A model generated the notes under the pieces. It ran no database searches, was not told where the DNA came from, and worked only from the letters and a program-made list of their open reading frames with translations. From UBA724 sp964229545 (lineage in GTDB: Bacteria > Bacteroidota > Bacteroidia > Flavobacteriales > Flavobacteriaceae): a DNA stretch of 16,248 bases. The first letter of the stretch is position 1. Each line of letters starts with the position of its first letter. Of the stretch, positions 1 to 6,356 are shown piece after piece. The translations under genes and the position numbers were made by a program. The DNA lies in NCBI GenBank assembly GCA_964229545.1, contig CAXRDP010000044.1, positions 1 through 16,248 of the forward strand, in the 5' to 3' direction.

Positions 1-1150
1 CGTAATCTTCCAAAAAAGTGCGTTTCTCTCCAGTGGTCAAGGCTAAGGCTTGGCTGCCAGCCCATGACAATTCTAGCATAGAACCATAGCTATCGGGTGT
101 GGGACCGCTGATGGTACCAGAAGCCATCAGATCGCCCACCCGCAATGGGCAACCGTTGGAGCTGTGGTGACAGAGTTGTTGGGCCATGTTCCAATACAGG
201 TATTTGGTATTGGATTGGCAGAGGATGCTTTCTTGTTTGTCTTTGGGCGCCAGCCCAACCTCTAGGGCGATGTCGTAGTTTTGCGCGCCCACGGTCTGCA
301 AATAGGGCAGGGGCTTGGGGTCTTGTGTGGGACCTTTTACTCGGAAGGGCGCCAAGGCTTCGGTGGTGACCACCCAAGGCGAAACAGAAGAAGCAAAACT
401 CTTGCCCAAAAAAGGGCCGAGGGGCACATATTCCCATTTTTGAATATCTCGAGCCGACCAATCGTTAAACAGCATCAAACCAAACAGATAGTCGTCGGCT
501 TCTTGGGGCGCAATGCGTGTGCCTATGGGGTTGGACTTGCCCACCACAAAAGCCATTTCCAGTTCGAAATCGAGGCGTTGTGTAGGGGCAAAAACAATCT
601 TGTCGTTTTGCTGAATCTGTCCGTAAGGCCTGTGTATGGCTTGCCCGCCCAATATGATAGAAGAAGCACGCCCGTGGTAGCCTATGGGCAGGTGTTTCCA
701 GTTGGGCAAGAGGGCATTTTCGGGGTCACGGAACATCTTGCCTACGTTGGTCGCATGTTCTATGCTTGAGTAAAAATCGGTGTAGTCACCCACTTGTAGG
801 GGCATATGTAGCACCACTTTGTTTAGGGGCTCAAACACCCGTGCGAATTGCAATACCGAGTTGGGTTTGCACAGTTCTTGTTGGATTTCCAGCCGTATGG
901 CTTGGGTGGTGGCTTTGCCCAAAGCGATAAAGTCATTTAGGTAGGGATTGTTAAAAATCGCATTGGGCAGGGCGTGTTCCATAAACAAACCCGCTTTTTT
1001 GGCGGCAAACACATCCAATACCTGATCGCCCACCGCCACTCCGATCCGTTTCGACTTGGTCGGGGTTGAGAAGATGCCAAAAGGGAGGTTGTGAATCGAG
1101 AAATCATGTCCCTTTTCAATGGAAATCCACGAAGTTTTGTCTGTTGTCAT
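1..1150 (-). CDS. fahA: Fumarylacetoacetase, 3' end cut by window edge
   Basis: Last step of tyrosine/homogentisate catabolism: hydrolyses fumarylacetoacetate to fumarate and acetoacetate in the cytoplasm. The frame is open from the ATG at 1150-1148 to the left edge, about 383 codons, with no stop. An SH3-like N-terminal part is followed by the FAH catalytic fold. Visible family motifs include DYTDFYSS (residues 122-129), with Asp125 and His132 matching the metal Asp126 and catalytic His133 of mouse FAH; LDFELEMAF with the two metal glutamates; WEYVPLGPFLGKSF; and GDLMASGTISGP with GSMLELSW near the end. The last readable residues, RTFLEDY, suggest only some 35 residues are missing (family about 415-430). 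The start lies 1 bp after the hmgA stop, so the two are surely cotranscribed and probably translationally coupled. Identification is firm; only the C-terminus is unseen. Confidence 0.96.
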   Translation of the reverse strand, partial: MTTDKTSWISIEKGHDFSIHNLPFGIFSTPTKSKRIGVAVGDQVLDVFAAKKAGLFMEHALPNAIFNNPYLNDFIALGKATTQAIRLEIQQELCKPNSVLQFARVFEPLNKVVLHMPLQVGDYTDFYSSIEHATNVGKMFRDPENALLPNWKHLPIGYHGRASSIILGGQAIHRPYGQIQQNDKIVFAPTQRLDFELEMAFVVGKSNPIGTRIAPQEADDYLFGLMLFNDWSARDIQKWEYVPLGPFLGKSFASSVSPWVVTTEALAPFRVKGPTQDPKPLPYLQTVGAQNYDIALEVGLAPKDKQESILCQSNTKYLYWNMAQQLCHHSSNGCPLRVGDLMASGTISGPTPDSYGSMLELSWAGSQALALTTGEKRTFLEDY

Positions 1151-1151
1151 A

Positions 1152-2309
1152 TTATTCAAGCCAAGAGGTGAGATAGTCTGGGGTACTGAGTTTCAAAGCC
1201 GCTTGGGTCACCTGTAGGGGCGCAAAGGTGTCCACCATCACGGCCAGCTCGGCAGTGCCATTTTTGCCAATGCTACGCTCAGCCGCACCCGGATGGGGCC
1301 CGTGGGGGATACCTGCCGGATGTAGGGTAATGTCTCCTTGTTGGATGTTGTTTCTGCTCATAAAATCCCCGTCCACATAATACAGCACTTCGTCGCTGTC
1401 GATATTGCTGTGGTTGTAGGGTGCGGGTATGGCCTCGGGGTGGTAGTCATACAAACGCGGGACAAAGCTACAGACCACAAAACCGGCCGATTCAAAGGTT
1501 TGGTGAACAGGGGGCGGTTGGTGAATGCGACCGGTGATGGGTTCAAAATCGTGTATGGAAAACGCCCATGGGTAGTTGTGACCGTCATAGCCCACCACGT
1601 CAAACGGATGATAGGCATAGACCACTTCGATGAGTTGGTTTTGTTTGCGGATTTTGATTGGGAAATCTCCTTTTTGGTCGTGGGTTTCCAAGGGGTCGGG
1701 CCTGCGGATATCGCGCTCACAAAAAGGCGCATGCTCCATCAGCTGTCCAAAGTGGTTTCGGTAGCGTTTGGGCGTATAGATCGGATGTTTGGAACTGACA
1801 ATCAGCAAGCGGTTGTCGGTTCCTTCAAACCGCAGCTGGTAGATCATACCTCTAGGAATGACCAAATAATCGCCTTCTGAAAACGCCAGATTGCCCAACT
1901 GGGTGCGCAGCACCCCTTTTCCTTGATGGACAAAGAGAATTTCGTCTGAATCTGCATTTTTATAGAAGTAGTCAGCCATAGAAGTGGTAGGTGCGGCCAG
2001 TTCGATGTCACAATCTGCGTTGGTCAACACACAAACGCGGCTTTGCAGAAAATCGGGTTTGGGCGTCAGCTGAAAGCCTTTGAGTTGTAAGGATTCCATA
2101 TTGTTGGGTCGTGCGATCTGCGGACGTATATCGATGGGATCACCCACCGCTTTGACCTGAGTAGGGCGGTGGATGTGGTACATATTGGTGGACATCCCGT
2201 CAAAGCCGATGGTGCCAAAAAGCTGTTCGCTGTACATCCCGCCGTCGGGCTTGGGAAACACCACATGCCTTTTGTTAGGAATCTTACCGAGTTGATGATA
2301 AATAGGCAT
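1152..2309 (-). CDS. hmgA: Homogentisate 1,2-dioxygenase, compact form
   Basis: Opens the aromatic ring of homogentisate with O2 and Fe(II), giving 4-maleylacetoacetate. 385 residues from ATG 2309-2307; the classical human/pseudomonad enzyme is about 430-445. The C-terminal cupin core is clear: PYNHSNIDSDEVLYY (about residues 297-311) gives His300 and Glu307 as likely iron ligands, and LHPAGIPHGPHPGA (329-342) gives His336. YPWAFSIHDFEPITGRIHQPPPVHQTF (246-272, abbreviated here as the stretch between YPWAF and VHQTF) carries further active-site histidines. It sits between hppD (10-bp gap upstream) and fahA (1-bp gap downstream), which matches the pathway order. No membrane segment or signal peptide is seen. 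Assignment is by motif plus operon context. The iron-ligand spacing differs slightly from the classical form (see findings). Confidence 0.93.
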   Translation of the reverse strand: MPIYHQLGKIPNKRHVVFPKPDGGMYSEQLFGTIGFDGMSTNMYHIHRPTQVKAVGDPIDIRPQIARPNNMESLQLKGFQLTPKPDFLQSRVCVLTNADCDIELAAPTTSMADYFYKNADSDEILFVHQGKGVLRTQLGNLAFSEGDYLVIPRGMIYQLRFEGTDNRLLIVSSKHPIYTPKRYRNHFGQLMEHAPFCERDIRRPDPLETHDQKGDFPIKIRKQNQLIEVVYAYHPFDVVGYDGHNYPWAFSIHDFEPITGRIHQPPPVHQTFESAGFVVCSFVPRLYDYHPEAIPAPYNHSNIDSDEVLYYVDGDFMSRNNIQQGDITLHPAGIPHGPHPGAAERSIGKNGTAELAVMVDTFAPLQVTQAALKLSTPDYLTSWLE

Positions 2310-2319
2310 AAGTCAAAGT

Positions 2320-3447
2320 TTATAAGGTTCCTCTCAATACTTGATCGCGCTCGATGGCTTCAAACAAGGCCTTAAAGTTTCCTTTTCCAAATGAAGTGGC
2401 GCCATTGCGTTGGATAATCTCAAAAAACAGCGTGGGTCGGGGCCCCACAGGCTTGGTAAACAGTTGTAAGAGGTAGCCCTCGTCGTCACGATCTACCAAG
2501 ATGCCCAATTTTTTGAGTGTGTTGAGGTCTTCATCGATCTCCCCAACTCTTTCGGTTACGGTATCGTAGTAGGTTTCGGGGACTTCCAAAAACTCAACCC
2601 CTTTTTTTCGGAGGCATTGGATGGTGTGGATGATATCGTCAGTGGCCACCGCGATGTGCTGAACACCTTCTCCTTCGTAGAAATCCAAATACTCTTCTAC
2701 TTGTGAGCGTTTTTTACCCTTTGCAGGCTCGTTGATGGGAAATTTTATACGCATCTTACCGTCGCTCACCACCTTGCTCATCAGGGCGGTGTACTCGGTT
2801 GATATGTCTTTGTCATCAAACGAAATGATTTGCTTAAAGCCAAAGATTTTCTTGTAATAATCGACCCATTGGTTCATTTTGCCCCAGCCGACGTTCCCGA
2901 CCATATGATCGATGTATTTTAGCCCGATTTCCGGGGTGCTAAAATCTTTGGTTTCCCAAGGCTCATAGCCGGGTAAGAAAGTGCCTTTGTAGTCTTTGCG
3001 CTCCACAAATAGGTGTACGGTTTCTCCGTAGGTGTACACGCCCGAAACCACCACGCCTCCGTGGCGGTCGGACCTGTACTGGGGAGCGATATAAGCACGG
3101 GCGCCTTTAACCACGGCGTGTTCGTAGGCACGTGCTGCATCTGCTACGGTCAGCGCAATGATTTTTACACCGTCTCCATGGAGTTCGATGTGTTTGCCAA
3201 CCGATGTGCCACTTTGCAAAGGCGAGGTCAATACCAGCCTGATTTTGCCTTGCTGAAGGACAAAACTTTCGGCGGTTCGTTTGCCGGTGTACAGTCCTGC
3301 TTTGGCCAAGGGCTGAAAACCAAAAGCGTTTCTGTAGTAATGTGCCGCTTGCAAAGCGTTGCTAACATAAATCTCGACATGATCAATGCCATCAATGACA
3401 ATGTCATAGCCGTTTTTTTGGGTTAAAGTTTCTCTTTGGGGATTCAT
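2320..3447 (-). CDS. hppD: 4-hydroxyphenylpyruvate dioxygenase
   Basis: Converts 4-hydroxyphenylpyruvate, the transamination product of tyrosine, to homogentisate and CO2 using Fe(II) and O2. 375 residues, usual for the family. It has two vicinal-oxygen-chelate domains: an N-terminal one opening with IDGIDHVEIYVSN (18-30), and the catalytic C-terminal one from about residue 175. The Fe(II) facial triad is visible as His181 (KYIDHMVGNV), His264 (GVQHIAVATDDI) and Glu343 (LFFEIIQRNG). The C-terminal helix region GNFKALFEAIERDQ closes the active site in known structures. First gene of the hppD-hmgA-fahA operon; start ATG 3447-3445 is kept because it precedes the conserved N-terminal domain by the usual distance. 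Its promoter should lie in the 94-bp space shared with the divergent MarR gene. Product assignment is very secure. Confidence 0.97.
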   Translation of the reverse strand: MNPQRETLTQKNGYDIVIDGIDHVEIYVSNALQAAHYYRNAFGFQPLAKAGLYTGKRTAESFVLQQGKIRLVLTSPLQSGTSVGKHIELHGDGVKIIALTVADAARAYEHAVVKGARAYIAPQYRSDRHGGVVVSGVYTYGETVHLFVERKDYKGTFLPGYEPWETKDFSTPEIGLKYIDHMVGNVGWGKMNQWVDYYKKIFGFKQIISFDDKDISTEYTALMSKVVSDGKMRIKFPINEPAKGKKRSQVEEYLDFYEGEGVQHIAVATDDIIHTIQCLRKKGVEFLEVPETYYDTVTERVGEIDEDLNTLKKLGILVDRDDEGYLLQLFTKPVGPRPTLFFEIIQRNGATSFGKGNFKALFEAIERDQVLRGTL

Positions 3448-3462
3448 GGTAATTTCTTTATT

Positions 3463-3476
3463 GTTGTATATGCAAC
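3463..3476. promoter_or_regulatory. Candidate MarR-type operator between hppD and marR
   Basis: GTTGTATATGCAAC is a 14-bp imperfect palindrome with 12 of 14 positions symmetrical; the only broken pair is T/G inside. It is 15 bp upstream of the hppD start and 65 bp upstream of the divergent MarR-family gene. Length, A/T centre and TTG...CAA arms resemble binding sites of MarR dimers. That the neighbouring regulator binds here is inference. Confidence 0.5.
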
Positions 3477-3541
3477 TAAATTAAAAATAATTCTTTACAC
3501 TTGCACCAAAGAGGGGAGAAAATTATCAACATATTTGCAGC

Positions 3542-3982
3542 ATGGATCGCAACGACGGGTTTGGGTTTTATATGGACAAGACATTGAAGACCATACAATG
3601 GGCATACCAACAGTGTTTTACAGAAAACAACATCGACCTGACCATAGAGCAGTGGGTGCTTTTGGATTATATAGAAAGATTGAGTCCCAACGCGCTCCAG
3701 TCCGATTTGGCCAAGCTCAATTTTAGAAACCGCGCGACCACCTCACGTGTTGTTAAGGGATTGATTCAAAAAGGTTTGGTTGAAAAAACACGTCCGGCCA
3801 ACAACCAAAAACAATTCATATTGGTCTTGACAAAAGCCGGTAGGGAAGCGTGGGCGCAAGCCAACCAAAGTGTTCAAAAATTACGCACCCGAGGAAAGAA
3901 AAACATCTCCCCATCAGATTTTAATGTGTTTTTGTCAGTACTCGAACAAGTACATGACAATTACAGCGCTGAGGAAAACTAA
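3542..3982 (+). CDS. MarR-family transcriptional regulator, probable regulator of tyrosine catabolism
   Basis: 146-residue winged helix-turn-helix protein. Residues 8-35 form the dimerisation helix (FYMDKTLKTIQWAYQQCF), followed by LTIEQWVLLDYIE, the helix-turn-helix around SDLAKLNFRNRATTSRVVKG (54-73), and a wing ending in FILVLTKAG (92-100). The wing lacks the Asp-x-Arg pair usual in MarR proteins; it reads ANNQKQ. The ATG at 3542 is preferred over the internal ATG at 3572 because the GFGFYMDKT stretch matches the F-x-F-x-L-D-R-T start of relatives. No Shine-Dalgarno sequence is seen. It is divergent from hppD with a palindrome between them, so a role in sensing homogentisate, tyrosine or a related aromatic is likely but inferred. 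Its stop overlaps that of the convergent nitroreductase gene by 4 bp. Confidence 0.88.
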   Translation: MDRNDGFGFYMDKTLKTIQWAYQQCFTENNIDLTIEQWVLLDYIERLSPNALQSDLAKLNFRNRATTSRVVKGLIQKGLVEKTRPANNQKQFILVLTKAGREAWAQANQSVQKLRTRGKKNISPSDFNVFLSVLEQVHDNYSAEEN

Positions 3983-4713
3983 ACTTTTTTGTAGACTTCT
4001 TCGAAAGGCACACGGAATCGGGCTCCGTAAACCCCTTTGTCATCGCGTTTGCCACACCCTATCACCATATTGATTTCGGCAACACGCCCCAGACACCAGG
4101 CTTTTTTTACTCGCAGGCTGTCGTGCCCTTCCATAGGACAGGTGTCATAGTCGATGGCTGCCATGGCGAGCATAAAATTTTGAGCGGCCAATCCAGCACT
4201 TTTATGCGCTACGACGCGCAAATCGCTTCTTCGGGTTTGTCTGTACATGGGGCGGAAAAGACCTACAACTTGAGCAAACAAATGAACCACCCAGCCTTTG
4301 AGGCCAAAGAAAGTGCTGTAGAGCGTCGGTATCAGTTTGCCATAGTAGTTCATGACCATTTTTTGGCGCTTGGGATCGAGGTTTTCCATACTTTCAAAAG
4401 CCTTGCTTAAATACCGCAAGTTGGCTTTGGCACGCTGAGACCACAAATCGCGTCGTGCGACCACCACCACCAATTGCTGGGCGGTTCTGGCAGCGCTTTG
4501 GTTAAAACAAGCGGCAGCGATTTCTTTCTTTTTGTTCTCATCTGTGACATGGTAGAATTCCCACAACTGTAGGTTGCTACTCGTGGGCGCCAAAGCGGCC
4601 AATTCCAAGCAGGATTTTACTTTTTCGTCGTCGAGGGGTTCGGGGGTAAACACACGGACCGATCGCCTGTAGGCTACGGCTTCGCTGACGGTTTTTTCTT
4701 TTAGGACAGCCAT
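3979..4713 (-). CDS. Nitroreductase-family FMN-dependent oxidoreductase
   Basis: 244 residues from ATG 4713-4711. A longer frame to 4782 exists, but its extra 23 residues are unlike the family and read out of frame through the aldehyde dehydrogenase gene, so I reject it. Signs of the family: YRRSVRVF (15-22), where the Arg-Arg-Ser contacts the FMN phosphate in relatives; LAPTSSNLQLWEF (41-53); AHKSAGLAAQNFMLAMAA (169-186) forming the dimer/FMN helix; and CPMEGHD followed by MVIGCGKRDDKGVYG. A hydrophobic insert at about 124-158 (YYGKLIPTLYSTFFGL ... LFAQVVGLFRP) is typical of one sub-branch and may cap the active site. Substrate unknown: family members reduce nitro compounds, quinones or enones, or dehydrogenate small molecules. 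It overlaps the upstream aldehyde dehydrogenase gene by 13 bp, implying translational coupling. Confidence 0.85.
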   Translation of the reverse strand: MAVLKEKTVSEAVAYRRSVRVFTPEPLDDEKVKSCLELAALAPTSSNLQLWEFYHVTDENKKKEIAAACFNQSAARTAQQLVVVVARRDLWSQRAKANLRYLSKAFESMENLDPKRQKMVMNYYGKLIPTLYSTFFGLKGWVVHLFAQVVGLFRPMYRQTRRSDLRVVAHKSAGLAAQNFMLAMAAIDYDTCPMEGHDSLRVKKAWCLGRVAEINMVIGCGKRDDKGVYGARFRVPFEEVYKKV

Positions 4714-6083
4714 TTTAAAAGGGGTTTTAAGAGGTTGATGTTCTTGCCATAGGGGGCATATCTGATTTTCGGATCCAACCAAGTCGATCTGTGGATGTAA
4801 GGTTTTTTGTGGCTAAACGCATCAAAACTGTGTTTGCCATGGTAGCTTCCCATACCACTGTGCCCCACACCCCCAAAGGGCAATCGTCGGTTGGTAAACT
4901 GAATAAGGGTGTCATTGACCACACCACCTCCATAGGAATAGCGATGCATCATTTTTTTGGCCCAACGCTTTCGTTTGGTAAACACATAAAACGAGAGTGG
5001 TTTTTCAAACCGGCTGATGATGGTTTGTAATTCGTCTTCAGTGGTGTATTCGAGTATAGGCAGTATGGGTCCGAAAATCTCTTCTTCCATCAAAGGATTT
5101 GAAAAATCATCTACATCCACAAGGGTGGGGGCTATAAAGCGGTTTGCTTTGTCAGTTTCTCCACCCAATAGTATGTTTTGGTCTTTAAGCAGCTCTGCCA
5201 AACGCTCAAAATGCCTTTGGTTGATGATTTTTCCGTAGTCTGGTGATGTTTGAGGTTGGCTTCCATAACTGTCATGGACAGCTTTGACAAGGGCTTCAAT
5301 AAGCTTTGTTTTGTTGTTTTTGTGAACCAATATGTAGTCGGGTGCGATGCAAGTCTGTCCGCAGTTTAAAAATTTCCCAAAAGCAATTCTGCGTGCGCTG
5401 ACCGCAATATTGGCGGAATGATCGACCACACAAGGGTTTTTACCGCCCAATTCCAATGTGGTAGGCGTCAAATGTTCGGCAGCAGCTTTGGCTACAATTT
5501 TGGCCACAGCAGTACCACCTGTATAAATGATGTGATCCCATCTTAGGGCCAACAAACCTTGTGCTACTTCGGGTCCGCCGATGGCTACGGCTACCCATGT
5601 TTCCGGAAAGACTTCAGCCAGTATTTCTTTGACACACTGGGCTGTGTGTGGTGCTTGCTCGGAGGGTTTTAAAACCACCGTGTTTCCTGCGGCTATGGCA
5701 CCTACAAGCGGTGTTAGTGAAAGCTGAAAAGGGTAGTTCCATGGGGCGATGTGTAAGGTCAGCCCATAAGGTTCAGGGACAATATAGTCTTTGGATGGAA
5801 AGTTGATCCAAGAGGCACTCACAGAAGTGGGCTTTACAAGGTGGTTGAGGTTTCGCAAGAAATAATCGATTTCTCCCAGCACCATTCCGATTTCGGAAAG
5901 ATAGCTTTCACTGGCAGACTTGCCCAAGTCTTGTGCCAATGCCTTTTCGATATCAGAGGACTTGGCCTTAAGAACGGCCTTTAAATTCTTCAGTGCTTGT
6001 TTGCGTTTTTGGAGTGATTGCGTGCCTCCAGAGGCAAAGAAATCTCTCTGATGGCTGTGTGTTGCAATTAGGTCTTTATTCAT
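4701..6083 (-). CDS. Aldehyde dehydrogenase, class-3-like (fatty/aromatic aldehyde type)
   Basis: 460-residue NAD(P)-dependent aldehyde dehydrogenase oxidising an aldehyde to its acid. Catalytic residues are visible: Asn116 in APWNYPF, Glu211 in LELGGKNP, Cys245 in NCGQTCIAPDY, and Glu335 in EEEIFGP. VLKPSEQAP (137-145) is the cofactor site. The short N-terminus and the APWNYP and GQTCIAPDY variants place it with the ALDH3 / coniferyl-fatty aldehyde group. The C-terminus has LPFGGVGHSGMGSYHG and ends in a basic-hydrophobic tail without a clear membrane anchor. Start ATG 6083-6081. It is the first gene of a two-gene unit with the nitroreductase. It follows the tyrosine cluster on the same strand but is separated from it by the MarR gene, so a role in aromatic catabolism is only a guess; detoxification of lipid aldehydes is equally possible. 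Confidence 0.9.
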   Translation of the reverse strand: MNKDLIATHSHQRDFFASGGTQSLQKRKQALKNLKAVLKAKSSDIEKALAQDLGKSASESYLSEIGMVLGEIDYFLRNLNHLVKPTSVSASWINFPSKDYIVPEPYGLTLHIAPWNYPFQLSLTPLVGAIAAGNTVVLKPSEQAPHTAQCVKEILAEVFPETWVAVAIGGPEVAQGLLALRWDHIIYTGGTAVAKIVAKAAAEHLTPTTLELGGKNPCVVDHSANIAVSARRIAFGKFLNCGQTCIAPDYILVHKNNKTKLIEALVKAVHDSYGSQPQTSPDYGKIINQRHFERLAELLKDQNILLGGETDKANRFIAPTLVDVDDFSNPLMEEEIFGPILPILEYTTEDELQTIISRFEKPLSFYVFTKRKRWAKKMMHRYSYGGGVVNDTLIQFTNRRLPFGGVGHSGMGSYHGKHSFDAFSHKKPYIHRSTWLDPKIRYAPYGKNINLLKPLLKWLS

Positions 6084-6356
6084 TTGGCAATTTTTCTAGC
6101 ACAATGTTACGAAATTCACAATAATATTTTGAATCGTGTCAAATTGCATTTCTCCTTTGTCAGAGCGGTCTTTTTGTTGGATATTTGCCATCTATACGAA
6201 AGAACTATTCTGTGGGTGTCACAAATATTTTTTACCAACCAACTCAAAATCAGCACTTTAATACTTTAATTTGTATTTTGGATATAGTTCATGTTTCTGA
6301 ACCAATGACTTCTTAAAATTTCCTTTGAATAGTTTTGATTGATTTTAAAAAATTTT
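6084..6356. other. Divergent intergenic region between aldehyde dehydrogenase and ilvD
   Basis: A/T-rich 273-bp spacer that must hold the promoters of both divergent units. A TAnnTTTG-type box lies near the ilvD end (listed separately), and a weak 5-bp inverted repeat GTTCA/TGAAC with a 6-bp spacer lies at 6287-6302. I see no tRNA-like fold, T-box, GC-rich terminator or convincing leader peptide rich in Leu/Ile/Val codons, so no attenuator can be supported for the ilv operon. Confidence 0.6.
6330..6337 (+). promoter_or_regulatory. Candidate -7 box of the ilv operon promoter
   Basis: TAGTTTTG fits the TAnnTTTG -7 consensus described for Bacteroidota housekeeping promoters and lies 19 bp before the ilvD ATG, which would give a short leader of about 12 nt. 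No clear TTG -33 element stands at the expected distance upstream, so the call rests on one box in A/T-rich DNA. Confidence 0.35.

Noticed and set aside
281..769. 162-codon plus-strand ORF opposite fahA
   Set aside because: Shadow of fahA: the fahA frame on the other strand has unbroken family motifs throughout; the ORF protein shows no recognisable domain.
1338..1880. 180-codon plus-strand ORF opposite hmgA
   Set aside because: Lies wholly within the well-supported hmgA gene and has no family motif.
4714..4782. Extended N-terminus of the nitroreductase
   Set aside because: The extra 23 codons lie inside the aldehyde dehydrogenase gene, and family similarity starts only after the ATG at 4713.
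6084..6269. 61-codon plus-strand ORF between aldehyde dehydrogenase and ilvD as an ilv leader peptide
   Set aside because: It starts right at the divergent gene's start, has no run of Ile/Val/Leu codons beyond chance, and no terminator/antiterminator hairpins follow it.
6339..6356. TTG start for ilvD six codons upstream
   Set aside because: It overlaps the candidate promoter start region, and ATG 6357 gives the normal family length.
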